NCBI GenBank assembly: GCA_002943765.1
Contig: PQWQ01000002.1
Location: 3,906,001 to 3,970,000 of the forward strand
Reading direction: 5' to 3'
DNA from: Psoroptes ovis
Lineage: Eukaryota; Arthropoda; Arachnida; Sarcoptiformes; Psoroptidae
DNA length: 64,000 nt
The position numbers and the translations under genes were made by a program. This document shows, in pieces, positions 35,299 through 47,074 of the stretch; positions within the stretch are counted from its first letter, which is position 1; every line of letters starts with the position of its first letter. The notes beneath the pieces were generated by a model. The model saw only the letters and a list, made by a program, of their open reading frames with translations. It searched no databases and was not told the DNA's origin.

Positions 35299-37885
35299 TT
35301 ATTCATTCGATTCTTTATTTAAATTATAGCAGCCATCAACAAATATCAATTTATTTTCTCTTATTTTCATTTCTAAAAATTCCTTTAATTGATGTATTGA
35401 TAGATTTTCAATTTCAGGTGACTGTATATTGAACATTTTTAACATTGAATAAATACGATCTAATGTTGATGCGCCTAAATTTTTTAACATATTATCAATA
35501 AAATTCCAAAATATTTGCAAATTATTTTCATTTTTCTGGTTATCGCTATTGACATTCACTTTTTCATTGTCATCAGTGTTATCTGGATCAATGAACATCA
35601 TCATGTCTATTTCTTGTGTTTGTTTTATAGCAGCCATTGATGATGATGCTGATGATAATGATGCTTGTTGTGGCAAATCTTCAACAATAGTATAGAAATT
35701 ATCTTGCTCTTTCAAAATGCCAATATTTTTCCAATATAAAATATGTCGTCGAATCATCGATGGCAAAACATCTAATTCTTGTGCAATTTCGGTAATTGAC
35801 CATCGATTTTTATCTTGATACAAATGAATGATCGCTGCTTGCATTGGTTGAACGGAAAATTCTTGACTGCCATTGTTGAATTCTAACTCTAATTTTACTG
35901 TTCCCAATTGTTGTATCCAATTAACTGTACGATTTCCTTTCAATGTTTCAAAAATTTTTTTATAATTATCAAACATTTTTTGAACCTCTTTTGGTACACG
36001 AAAATTTTTAAAATCATTTGCCGTAAAACCAAGATTTTCTGGCCAAAATTGTTCGGATAATATTAAACCATTCATTTTGAATTGTTGTGAACTTATTTCT
36101 TCATATCCATGTATTTGCTGATTGATACGCTCAGAATCTTTAATATCTTTAAGCATTACTTCACAATTGTGCAATTCTGATTCACCAAAACGTAATAATA
36201 AAAGCTCCAAATTTCTCAACTCCAATTCTAAATTAATTTCAGTCGATGTTATTAATTTTTGTGCAAGCAATTTTTGATATTCTTGAACAAATAAATCTTT
36301 ACTGTCAAATATATTGATTAACATGGATAAAATATCAGCTTTAGCTATTTCTTTGCTTGTCTTGGTTACACCGATTGTTTGAGGTGCCCATGTTCGCCAT
36401 GTTTCCATTATAGATTCATTATCATCATTGATTAAATTGTTAAAATTTTCAGAATCATCGAAATTCATTAGATTATCAGCCGTTAATAAATTTATAATAC
36501 AGCGTACTGTATCTTCACGAGTTTTTAAATAATTTCTAACTGGTTCACAAACAATTTGCAATATGATACCTTGTGGGTCTAATAGACGCAATGCTTTCAA
36601 TGTTGTTAGATAAGCTTCAATGATACCACTTGTAGCAACACCGGCATGTAATAGACGTGATTCTAACGAGTTTTTCAAATTTTGTGTGAAAATTTCACGA
36701 TAAAATGGCTCTAATTCTATACACTCACGCAAATCTAAAATTGTACATCTTGAATATGGGAAATCAATTATTATGTCAAACAATTGTTTCATTCGATTGA
36801 ATATATAAGTATTTGTCATGAAATTTCTAACCATATTCATATTGAGACCACATATTTTATCAACTATTTCTAAACTATTGTCGATAGCAGAATAATCATT
36901 CACTTCACAAGCTTTAACATCATTTTCTTGATTTTTCATGGTACATTTTTCAATTTTCATTTTCTTGAATTTTTCCAACGCTTCATACATAGTGATGTTT
37001 GTATTATTATCAACAGATTTGATCAAATAAATGATTTTAAGCCAATCAATAATCGTATTTTCAAGCCATTTACATGTGATTGATAAACAACTTACATCGA
37101 AATTTTTTTCTTTACAATGATTATAAATACGTTGTTCGATTAATTTGAATAAAACACTTTTCACAATTTCATTACAAAGCTGATTTAATATTCCTAATTT
37201 GCGTAATGCTTGTATAAATTCTATAAAGCCGATGTTGATGGTTTGACAATAACAAGATTCATTACTATTATATTTAAAGTGACAAACTCTACAATTAGGT
37301 GTAAAATCTTCATCATCAGAGATCATCTTATTCGCAGAATAATAATCATGAATTTCAAAAGAAAATGCAAATGTATTTGACAAAAAAATTGCAAACAATG
37401 ATGGCATGTCAGCAATTAATAAGGTGTATAAGATTTCATACAATTTCAGCATTTGTTCTTCATTATTTGTATCGAATAGAATCTCAATCAATTTCTCTTG
37501 TAACCAATTGTAAACTTTACATGAAAGTTTTTTGAATATTTCAAATATCAAACGATGTTGTGATTGATATCGTTCCCTATAACATGATGAATTAAGTGAA
37601 AAATCAGCCCAAAATTCTTTGAGAATCGATGATAAATAGAGCCGATATTGATATATATAATAATCTTGCAGAAATCCAAATGTTTCTGGATCATTTTTTA
37701 TTTTCAAAATTAATGTTGCACATTTTTTGAACGATTTTGATTCAACATTTATTGGTTGATTCTATTTTGATTGAGAAAAAACTTATAAATGATAAATCTT
37801 CAAATTCTTCTTTAAAACAACTTACGAATGGACATTTTGATGATATATTCAAAGTATCGATGAGAACTTCAAAATCTTCATCCAT
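35299..37885 (-). CDS. ANAPC2: Anaphase-promoting complex subunit 2 (cullin subunit), two exons
   Basis: Exon 1 (37826-37885) encodes MDEDFEVLIDTL and more; exon 2 is 35299-37761. The join is in phase 0 and gives 840 residues, close to the 822 of human APC2. APC2 is the cullin-like scaffold of the APC/C ubiquitin ligase: it binds the RING subunit APC11 and drives mitotic exit. The cullin-homology region is evident: FDSKDLFVQEYQKLLAQKLI, LRNLELLLLRFGESELHNCEVMLKDI, then LILSEQFWP. The C-terminal winged-helix domain includes WSITEIAQELDVLPSMIRRHILYWKNIGIL. A Cys-rich patch (CRVCHF ... CYCQ) at about 37250-37295 lies in the N-terminal repeat region. The acidic spacer before the last helix is longer than usual. 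Confidence 0.94.
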
Positions 37886-38042
37886 ACTTTTGAAAATTTC
37901 TAAATTCAAAAAATTAAAAATCAGTTGTCAAATGCACACTATTTTCATTCAATCGGTTTCGTTAATGTTGAAATAGAGTATTATGAAAATTTGATTTCAA
38001 AACAAATTTTTATTTGCAAAATAAAAAATGATTAAAAATCAA

Positions 38043-38255
38043 TCAAAAAATGTTCAGATATTTTGTGCTGAATAAAATTTTTGCATCTCTTTCATATATC
38101 GATTCGGCTAGATTGATTACAAAACGCCATAAAAGATAAATTAATGAACCAATGAATAGAAAATTGAAGATAAAAACAACAATATAAAAATATTCGACAA
38201 ATGTTGAAACGCCTGCTAATTCTTCATCATCATTAAACTGATATATTGTTTGCAT
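38043..38255 (-). CDS. Small single-pass membrane protein (70 residues), unrecognised
   Basis: The frame runs from MQTIYQFNDDEELAG through one strongly hydrophobic segment (YIVVFIFNFLFIGSLIYLLW, about residues 24-43) to a charged end (ESIYERDAKILFSTKY). An acidic head, one helix and a basic/charged tail are typical of real small membrane proteins and less so of AT-rich noise. It is head-to-head with the CCDC32-like gene (190 bases apart) and lies 157 bases upstream of APC2 on the same strand. I cannot name the family. A function in a membrane complex would be speculation. Confidence 0.5.
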   Translation of the reverse strand: MQTIYQFNDDEELAGVSTFVEYFYIVVFIFNFLFIGSLIYLLWRFVINLAESIYERDAKILFSTKYLNIF

Positions 38256-38445
38256 TATATTATCTCAAAATCGAAGAATTAATCGTTGATTTTTTCATGA
38301 AAATTTAAATGCAATTTAAATCGAATTTCAATTACATTACCAATTTGATAGGTTGGCAAAAACTGCCACCTTTCGTCAAATCAATCTTTTAATTTTCATT
38401 GTTTTATATTTGTCAAAATAAATTCATTTCTAAATAAAATTTTGT
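38256..38445. promoter_or_regulatory. Shared upstream region of the small membrane protein (-) and CCDC32-like gene (+)
   Basis: These 190 bases separate divergent starts. The most GC-containing part is around 38350-38377 (GGTTGGCAAAAACTGCCACC), which contains a small TTGGCA/TGCCAC inverted pair. Promoter role is inferred from position. Confidence 0.45.
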
Positions 38446-39076
38446 ATGGCTACTAATCAGTCAAACGATCCATGGCACAATGAATCCATAAATAATAATG
38501 ATGGTAATGTTGAAAATGTCAAAATTATTGAAAATTTCGATGATGATTTCAATTCGAAATCGATTGATTGCTCAACAACGAATAATGAATTGAACGAAAA
38601 TGGTTTGAGTTTACCTGATTCTAAAAAATATCTCAATAATTTAGGTAAATTACATTTTATTCATGATTATTCCCTAATCTATAATTAAATGTTGAAATTT
38701 GATAGAGAATCGTCTTAAAAAATTAAATTCCAACGATGATCGAAATAGGCAAGCGAAAAAAATGCTCAAAGAATTAGCATCAAAACGTGATGGTCTTTTC
38801 GACTGTCGTGATAATGTTGATATACAACCTGACATAATATCGATTCCAGATGAAACGGATGAAAAAACTACAAATCCAATCACCGAAACCATTGTAAATT
38901 CAAACATTTATGAAAAAATGGAACGAAAATTATGCCCTCATCTGCAAACGATTGATCCAGAAGAATCGAAAAAATTATTAAAACATGATGTTCTTGATTT
39001 TATTACCAATAACAATGATCAGCGAGAAATTGATGAGAAAAAATCCGATCAAATTGAAATAAATTTGTTTTTATGA
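38446..39076 (+). CDS. CCDC32: CCDC32-like protein (AP2 assembly factor), two exons
   Basis: Exons 38446-38644 and 38706-39076 join in phase 1 across a 61-base intron to give 189 residues. The N-terminal part is acidic and Asn-rich with DPWHNE. The conserved part is LPDSKKYLNNLENRLKKL, then QAKKMLKELASKRDGLFD, which fits the 'DSEVYLASLEKKLRRI ... L..AKKE' helices of CCDC32. In animals CCDC32 (annexed to clathrin adaptor biology) promotes assembly of the AP2 complex through its central helix. Assignment rests on this helical block and on overall size, so it is moderately sure. The gene is divergent from a small membrane protein gene and is followed by RpL38 in the same direction. Confidence 0.6.
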
Positions 39077-39184
39077 AATATTTTTTAAAAATCAAAGTAA
39101 AACAATTCATGAAAAATTTTCACTGAAAATAGCTTGCATGCAGTGCCATCTATTTTTCAATGGTTTAGTTAAATTTGAGATTCT

Positions 39185-39210
39185 ATTTTTTTCCTTTTCC
39201 TTTTGACAAC
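39185..39210 (+). promoter_or_regulatory. Candidate 5'-TOP/initiator pyrimidine tract for RpL38
   Basis: A run of T and C (TTTTTTTCCTTTTCCTTTTGAC) occurs about 165 bases before the RpL38 start. Ribosomal protein mRNAs usually begin in such a C-led pyrimidine tract. A TTTATCAG acceptor at about 39351-39357 just before the start suggests an intron in the 5' untranslated region. Both points are inference. Confidence 0.35.
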
Positions 39211-39320
39211 GCTTCTTAAAAATTTGTTTGTTGTCACATGTGCTTTCATTAATTCATCATTTGTTGATTTTTACTGATTCGGTAAATTTTTAGTTTCAAT
39301 TTAATTCGTTTTTCAATTAA

Positions 39321-39584
<264 letters not shown>

Positions 39585-39699
39585 TATATTTTTAAACAAA
39601 TCATTTTGTAATCAAACAATGTAAAAGTATTCTTTTACATCAGAATAAAAGAATTTTTTTTTTGAATTTTTATTATTATTCTCATTCAATTCTTTAAAT

Positions 39700-40356
39700 A
39701 TGTCCAATATTCATGAAATTTTGCAGAAAAATATCGAAATCAAACTAAAACATTATCAAATATTGTCTGATCGATTGATTTTAGTCCCATATTGTAAACA
39801 TCATGTCAAACGTTATAATGAATGGATGCAAGATCCAGAGCTCCAATATCTGACCGGTTCAGAGCCATTAACATTAGATGATGAATATAAAATGCTTGAA
39901 TCATGGAATCATGATCCGGAAAAATGTACGTTCATAATAATAGATCGTGAACGTTATGAATCGGATAATGATGAAATCGATTCAATGATTGGTGATGTTA
40001 ATCTATATATTTCAACCGATCCTAATGATGATGAGAATGAAGAACGGGCGATAGGTGAATGTGAAATAATGATTGCTGAACCATCAGCTCGCCGTAAAGG
40101 TTTTGGCCGAACAGCAACTTTGTTGATGCTTAAATTTGCTTTCGAAAAGATAGGCATTCAAAAGTTTCAAGTCAAAATCAAAACAAATAATCATCATTCT
40201 CAACGTATGTTCACCGAAATATTCGGATTCGTCGAAACAAATCGTTCATCGATTTTTGATGAAATCACTTATACTTGTGATTTGACAAAAACGGGACTGA
40301 ATCATCGATTAAGACAAATGTTTGATAATTGTGAATGTCATTACAAAAAATATTAA
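39700..40356 (+). CDS. NAT9: NAT9-type N-acetyltransferase (GNAT fold)
   Basis: The single exon encodes 218 residues. The NAT9 signature is clear: LILVPYCKHHVKRYNEWM, SEPLTLDDEYKM, and DPEKCTFIIID, then IGDVNLYI. The acetyl-CoA-binding motif region reads GECEIMIAEPSARRKGFGRTA, followed by KFQVKIKTNNHHSQRMF and GFVETNRSSIFDEITY. NAT9 is a cytosolic GNAT-family protein; in flies it has been linked to microtubule stability, so its in vivo substrate is less certain than the fold. Length and order match the family (about 200 residues). It converges on ZFPL1, with 84 bases between stop codons. Confidence 0.95.
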   Translation: MSNIHEILQKNIEIKLKHYQILSDRLILVPYCKHHVKRYNEWMQDPELQYLTGSEPLTLDDEYKMLESWNHDPEKCTFIIIDRERYESDNDEIDSMIGDVNLYISTDPNDDENEERAIGECEIMIAEPSARRKGFGRTATLLMLKFAFEKIGIQKFQVKIKTNNHHSQRMFTEIFGFVETNRSSIFDEITYTCDLTKTGLNHRLRQMFDNCECHYKKY

Positions 40357-40440
40357 ATTATGATTTAAATTTTTTAATTAAAAAATTTGTGAATAAATTA
40401 AAAACTCTTTAAAAAATATTCTCACAGTCTCAATTTCAGA

Positions 40441-41650
40441 TTAATCATCATTACGAAGATTTGGATCAAATTCTGGATTCAAAAATGGATCATTTTCGGC
40501 AGATTGTCGACCATATTTAATTAAATAATGAATTATAATGAATAGAAATAAAAATGCTATAAATCCAAGAAGAATGAATTTTTTGTACAGACTTAAACTT
40601 GACATTGTTCGTTGATTTCGAATGTATGCTGAGCGGGATCTGAATTCATGACATGAGATTGATAATGTTTGATTATAGATAGATTCAATGAAAAACAATT
40701 TGAATAAATTTTACCTAAGCCATCGATTGAAAAACTCAATCGGTGATTTTGTTCGATATTTATCTTCAGCAATTTTATTAACACTTGCCAACAATGGACG
40801 CCGTGATTCATTATCGAACTTGGATCTCATCGATGATGTTGAACCAAAGCTCAGATCACTATTTGTTGATATAAAACTAGTTACATTGCTCATGTTGATA
40901 GGAGCAATTGTAGAATGATTCAATTTTGTATTATGTAATATTCGTGGCGGGAGATTCTCTTGTGCCGATGATGTTGTTGAAGGCATCGTGATTTTTGTAG
41001 AATCATTATCAAATAGAGAAGAAAAATTTGCGTCCCCATTAATTGATTTGTTCATTAATGATTGCGAGTTGTTTCTTTCATCATAATTACCATCATTATT
41101 ATTCAATAGACTAAGACCTTCATTAGCCCATTTGAATTTGGACAATAATTGTTTCAATTGTGATATAATAGGCGAACCAAAAGCTATTGATGATGAAAAA
41201 ATCGGTTGTCCACAATTAGGACAAGTATATCCAGCTGGTGCTGTGTTTGGGGGCAACTGAGTTGCATGACGATCAAGACATTCTAAATGAAAGATATCTG
41301 CAGAAAATTATTTTAATTATTCAATCATTCAAAAATAAAAATCTGATAAATGAACATACGATAACACGGTAATCTTATACATTGATTTTCATTCAAATCA
41401 TTTCGACATAAATTACATTTACTTTCATAACTGCTATTATCTAACCATGACATGTAAGGACCAACGACACACTTGAATATTGAAAAAAAATAAAGACAAT
41501 TAATCAAGAAAATAGATTTAAAAAATGCCATTGATCGTAGCTTACAATTTTATGCTGTCCATCAATCATGCAATATTCACAGACATTAACTTGATGTACA
41601 AAACAAAATTGATTTGTAACTTTACGTTTGGGACATTTACAAAGTCCCAT
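40441..41650 (-). CDS. ZFPL1: ZFPL1 (zinc finger protein-like 1, cis-Golgi membrane protein), four exons
   Basis: Exons 41546-41650, 41360-41471, 40715-41297 and 40441-40639 join with correct phases to give 332 residues. The N-terminus [17 protein letters not shown] and VNVCEYC is nearly invariant in the family and forms a B-box-like zinc finger. The second, RING-like finger reads CNLCRND ... [19 protein letters not shown] ... [18 protein letters not shown] Ser/Asn-rich linker follows, then one membrane segment ([20 protein letters not shown]) and an acidic tail ([11 protein letters not shown]). ZFPL1 sits in the cis-Golgi membrane, binds GM130 and helps maintain Golgi structure. It is head-to-head with PRCC (235 bases between starts) and convergent with NAT9. 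Confidence 0.96.
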
Positions 41651-41885
41651 CTTTTAAAATTGCAAATTAAATTTGTTAATATATTGGAATGTTTGAAAAA
41701 GATATTGGAAATTTTTAAAATGATTGTTCAGTTTTGGATTTTACACGTATTTGTTTATAAACAAAATTGATATTTACAAAAACCGCGGCGAGCGTCATCC
41801 ATTATGTTCATTGGAAATCATTCTTGTTTACTCATATTTCATTCATTTTTCAATGATTATATTTCTAAAAATCAAATAATTTAAA
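41651..41885. promoter_or_regulatory. Shared upstream region of ZFPL1 (-) and PRCC (+)
   Basis: These 235 bases separate divergent starts. They contain an island of unusual GC for this genome, ACCGCGGCGAGCG at about 41781-41793. That local composition and the head-to-head arrangement point to a bidirectional promoter, although transcription start sites cannot be read directly. Confidence 0.5.
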
Positions 41886-42929
41886 ATGTCTTTGGTTAAT
41901 TATGGTTCAAGTGATGAAGAAGATGCTGATATCGAACAGATAACTAGAGATGATCAGCCATCATCAAAAGAAAAAATATCATCTGAATCAAATGAAATCA
42001 GTGCTAACAAAAATAATAACATTATAACAAATTCATTTTCATCTACGTTCAAGAATCTTTTGAAGCCGAATTCATCTCGAATACAGATAAAAGCATTTGA
42101 TGATGATTTTCTAATGAAACAAAATTATCATGATTCCGATCATGAACAAGATGATGATGAAGAATATCATAAAAGAAAAAGACTAAAACGATCCGAAAAA
42201 GGTTCGACTTTGATTTCAATGTTACCGAAACCGAAAAATTCTCAAAAATCAATTCCATCACCAGTCATTACAAATATCGATAATAAACAAGAAACAAATA
42301 AACCATCTACTACCAGATTATTAGTGCCGAATTCAGTTTTGCAAAGGAATAATAAAATTCAAGCATCATCATCGACAATTGAAAAATCAGATGATGATGA
42401 TAATTTAACTAATTTCTTTTTCAACAATGATTCATCAGATGATTCTGAAAACGATGATGAAATCAAAACAACACCAAAGCCGATGTATATCACAGAAAAA
42501 TATGAACAAGCTACAACAAGTACCCCACCAACAGCGGAAACAATTGATCAAACAGGTCCTGTGTATGGTCCATCGAAACCACCTGAAAATGAAAAAACAG
42601 ATAACCATCAACTGGATGTAAATAATGATGTAACATTGAAAAAATTAATAGCATCAAAATTTGATGATAACAGTGATAATATACAAATAATCGATATAAA
42701 TGTACAAAAACATTTATCTGAAAATAAAGAATGGTTGAAAAATATATCGCTGGAAAAAGATGAAATCGATGAAAAATTAGAAGCAAAAGCACCGAATTCA
42801 TTAGCAAAACGTAAAAATCAAATAACATTTTTAGCATATCAAGCAAAGAAACGTGAATTAGAATTGAAAAATCAATGGGCACAAAATCGTCAATCAAAAC
42901 AGCAAACAAGAGCAAAATATGGTTTTTGA
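41886..42929 (+). CDS. PRCC: PRCC (proline-rich PRCC/mitotic checkpoint regulator) homologue
   Basis: The single exon encodes 347 residues. It begins MSLVNYGSSDEEDAD, the conserved PRCC start, and ends with the family's hallmark C-terminal block: KRKNQITFLAYQAKKRELEL, then KNQWAQNRQSKQQTRAKYGF. Between them are VYGPSKPP and low-complexity acidic and Ser-rich stretches. PRCC is a nuclear, splicing-associated protein that in human cells interacts with MAD2B; its fly and mite roles are less studied. Residues such as SMLPKPKNS match the family's short conserved motif near the middle. AATAAA lies about ten bases after the stop. Confidence 0.93.
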   Translation: MSLVNYGSSDEEDADIEQITRDDQPSSKEKISSESNEISANKNNNIITNSFSSTFKNLLKPNSSRIQIKAFDDDFLMKQNYHDSDHEQDDDEEYHKRKRLKRSEKGSTLISMLPKPKNSQKSIPSPVITNIDNKQETNKPSTTRLLVPNSVLQRNNKIQASSSTIEKSDDDDNLTNFFFNNDSSDDSENDDEIKTTPKPMYITEKYEQATTSTPPTAETIDQTGPVYGPSKPPENEKTDNHQLDVNNDVTLKKLIASKFDDNSDNIQIIDINVQKHLSENKEWLKNISLEKDEIDEKLEAKAPNSLAKRKNQITFLAYQAKKRELELKNQWAQNRQSKQQTRAKYGF

Positions 42930-45633
42930 ATTTTTTGAATAAAAAAAATTGTAAAAAAATTGAATTAAGTCCAAATTTCATGCATATTTTCTAAATAAAA
43001 GATGGCACTTAAAAGAAATTTTAAAATTTTAAGACTTGAAATATCTCGAATATAATTGTAAATTGATCAAAAGATAATCCAATTTGCAACTATTGAACAA
43101 TTGGTCATTGTTTAATTTTTTTTTTTTTTTTTTTTTTGTTACTCCTGGCAACAAGAAAATTGAATTAAACTGGAAATGAATATTTGAAATTTAAGACACA
43201 AAGAAAATTTGAAATAAACAAAAAAAAAATTCAAAACAAATGAATTTCAAATTTTACACAAATATAATTTATTGGTAAACAAATTGAAAAATTTAAATTG
43301 AATATTTTCTCGAAAAGTATTCAAACAAGATAAAGGATTTGTTTTTTTCACAATTTCAATTTCAAAAATGAATAAGAATGAATTTTTTTTTAAATAATAA
43401 AATGTTTCCTTTGGAAAATGTAAAAAAATGAATCAGGAATCAGAAACAAAAGGATTTTTGCTTTTGTTGTTGTTGTTGTTGTGGATTATTATACAAGGAT
43501 TTTCTTTCTTTTGATTTTTGAGAAAAATCTTGATTTCCATATTCAATTTTTAAAATTGGAAATATTGAAGATGATATTCCAATTCAATAATATTGAATAT
43601 TAATGATAATAATAATGGAATGAAAATGAAAAATTAATCAATTAAAGCTATTCAAGCTTTTAGTTTTCCTGAATCATTTCAATTATTTTTTCTCAGTTTT
43701 GAATTTCATTCATTCAATCATTCAATTCAAAAATTCAAATCAATTAAACATAGACTCACAGACATCAAGTGTAATGAAATAAAGCGAAATTCAATTATAA
43801 TTTTGATTTATTTCGTATGTTTGCATTATCATTATTATTATTATTTGTTGAACAGCTAGACAAACTAAGAATTTATAAATGAAAAAAAATGAATGAATGA
43901 ATTGAATTTGAATTTGAAATATAAATGATAATTTTCTGAATACAAAATCTATTATTTTTCATCAAATAAACAGTTATGGATTCGTAATAACTGATAATGA
44001 TAATAATAATAATGATTGAGATGATCACGATTTTTTTTCTGTATTTTGTATTTTGAATTTTAAATAATAGCATTTACTACAATAGCTAAGCAACAATGTT
44101 CACCATCGAACCACCACTTGACATTGTCAATAAAGCACTTGAATACTGAAAGCACACACACACACACACGCACACACACACACACTGGGAACTTGAATAT
44201 AAACATAAAATTATGTAATCAAAGAATGAAAATTATATAATTGATGAATATTTGATGAAAATGCAATGAAAAATAAAATAAAATCTCATAAAGTTTTTTA
44301 GTACAATCCAATTTTCATTTTTTAAATTGAGAATTCATTAACAACCATCATCAAATCATCATCATGATTTATTTAATTGTGGTTTTGCGAAAAAAAAATA
44401 ATAAAAAATAAATAAACAAATTGTAAATTATCCAAATCGAAAACAATTTACGATTTAAGAATTAATTGTTTGTGTAATTACACTATAACCTTGAATTGAT
44501 CTTTAAATTTTCTTATTCATATTTCAATATTTAATCGTTTTTTTGTGATTTGATCTAGATGATCTTTAAAATAAATTGTATTGTAATTTTTTATTTAAAA
44601 TTCTATTTTATTCTCCAAAAAATCTGATCTAAATTGTCACCATAAAATGCACTAGTATCGCGTAACGAGGAATGATTATGATGATTTGAATAGATCAAAT
44701 CAATTACCTCGATTCATGACTGTAATCATAATCATAATGGTTAAACAAAACTGATGGCCATTGATTTCATGTAACATTATTATTATCATAATAATAATTA
44801 TGATCATTATTGAACATTAATAACAAAATCGATTAACATTGTAATTTTCGATTGAAATAATAAAAAAAATTAATAATCCTAATAATATATTGATATTGAT
44901 GAAGCTCAAGTTTTTTCTTGGAAAATTTTTCAGAAAAATTTCTTTCTCACTCTCAGATTGAAACAAATGTATGGAATCAAATCAAATAAAGAAATTCAAT
45001 TTCAATTTCAATAATTATAAATCATCATTTAAGATCATCATTTTTAGCCCAGTCTTCACAATCCCCAGTCTATCATTTCATATCATATGTGTTTTTATTT
45101 TGTTAATTTCAAGCTTTTTGGAACATCTTCTTTCACTTGTTTTCGCTTTTGATTTTTTTTTCATAATGAATTGATCGTTTGTATCAGTATTTTTTGTTTT
45201 GTTTCTGAAACTATGTGAATTTTCATTGTCGACCTTGGGGCTTATTGCTACAATATTCGTTAGTTTTTTGTTTTCTCAAATTTTTCCCATTCTTCTTCAT
45301 TATTACATATGTTTCAATTGAATCAAATCCAATATATCGAATCGTAAAAAATTCACGCTTGTTATGATAGTGATGATGAGGAGTTAAGAAATAAAATTAT
45401 TAGAAAAATTGAAGAAAAAATCTAAATATGAAAAGAAGAGATTTATTTATTTATTTATTATTATTGGCCACAATATTTTGTTTTTCAAGCTTCTCGTATA
45501 TATAAATATAAATATCAGTATCATTTGTTCATCAATTTTTATTTCTTATTTTCATTTTTTTTTCTTTTGCAAATTTCTTGATTTTATTTGAAATATTTGT
45601 TTTTTTTTTCATTTGCTTAATTTCAATGTGAAA
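42930..45633. other. Intergenic region between PRCC and the cuticle-protein gene
   Basis: No exon is recognised in these 2.7 kb. It holds a 22-T run at 43116-43137, a CA-type microsatellite at 44152-44185 and palindromic AT-rich sequence near 44775-44815. The last few hundred bases should include the cuticle gene promoter. Confidence 0.6.
44152..44185. repeat. (CA)n microsatellite
   Basis: About 17 CA units, interrupted once by CG. Simple repeat with no other feature. Confidence 0.9.
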
Positions 45634-46969
45634 ATGAATCGATTATCAACATTTACGATAATTTTACTAATATCATTTAATTATGTTCAATGTTCATTTG
45701 TACCGAATATAATCAATACCGGAACATCGGCTGTTGCTAGATCCGAAGATGTCGGTTGTGATGATGATGTTTTTCTCAATTTTTATTCTAGTTTTATTTT
45801 TTTTATTTTTGGGTAATGGAAATAGGGTAATGGAAATTATGCATTTGATTACAATGAAAATCATTCAACCGGTGGTAGTTTTCGTAAAGAAAAAGGTGGT
45901 CCAGGCGTACAAATAGGATCATATGGTTTACGTGAAGCTGATGGCCGTATGCGTATTGTTAATTATGTTGCTGATAAAAATGGATTTCGTGCATCAGTCA
46001 ATTCTAATGAACATGGAACATCAACAATTGATGTTAAACCTTCATCATTAGCGTTTAATAGTATGAAATATTGATGTTGAATTGTGAATTATTATTTCGC
46101 TCTTCTCTTAATTACTCATTGTTATTTTTATTTTTTTCAAATTTTTTCTAGGTCATACTGGACATCATCAAAATGGTGGTACTTTCTCATATTCAGCATC
46201 AACATCACATGTTGCGCCATCAATATTGCCGAATGTTTATCATACTGATAAAAGTCAATCAATAAATTACGGTGCTTCAGTGAATCATCAAATTTCAACA
46301 TTTCCAACTTTGCAATCACCATCTTCATTTAGCAATCATCATCAACATCGTCAATCATACGGTAGTGTTCCAATGACATATTCTACAACAACTGCACATG
46401 TTGCTCCAGCTTATCCAACACCAAAAGCAATTTCACATCATCATTCATCTATTTCAAATTCATTGCCTGCATATCCAGCATTAGCGCCACCACCACCACC
46501 AACAATACCAACAAGATTACCTGCGATGCCTAAATTAGTTCCAAAATTTATTCCGGTCAACAAAAATCAAATGATAAATCATGAAATAGGCATTGCAGAA
46601 CAAAATTTTAGATCCACAAATAAATTATCTACATTGCAACATAAATATTTTGGACAATCACCAGCAACACTGCCATTAATACAAAAATCATCACCAACAC
46701 CATTGATTCAACATCAAGCAGCATTACCAATGGTTCAAAAACCACCGACAATACCGTTCATTCAGCAACAAGCAACATTGCCATTAACTCAACATCAAGC
46801 ATTGCCAATCATTCAAAAACCTGCAATAATGCCGGAAATTCATCAACAACATCAAGCATCACCGATTATTAATCACTCGAAACCATTAATTTCTACTGCA
46901 CCAGCAAAAATTTCAGCGCCAAATGGTCTATCGATTCCATTATCAATATCGATTCATACTTTAGGATAA
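45634..46969 (+). CDS. Rebers-Riddiford cuticle protein, three exons
   Basis: Exons 45634-45750, 45826-46060 and 46152-46969 join in phase to give 389 residues. A signal peptide (FTIILLISFNYVQC) is followed by a chitin-binding RR domain in exon 2: GNYAFDYNENHSTGGSFRKE, then YGLREADGRMRIVNYVADKN and GFRASVNSNEHG. The TGGSFRKE form is typical of arachnid cuticle proteins. Exon 3 is a long tail rich in Pro, Gln, His and Ala, with loose repeats of the form PLIQ, PMVQKP, PFIQQQ, PLTQHQ and PIIQKP between about 46670 and 46860. The protein is expected to be secreted into chitinous cuticle. The first donor (GTCGGT) is weak; it is chosen because it alone removes an in-frame stop-containing stretch while keeping phase 0, so this junction is the least certain part. 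Confidence 0.82.
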
Positions 46970-47074
46970 TTTCTTTATTTTTCTGAATTTGATAATAATT
47001 TTTTTTTATTTCAAACAAAAAAAAACAACAACAATAATAATAATAATAATGATAATATTAATATTAATACAATT

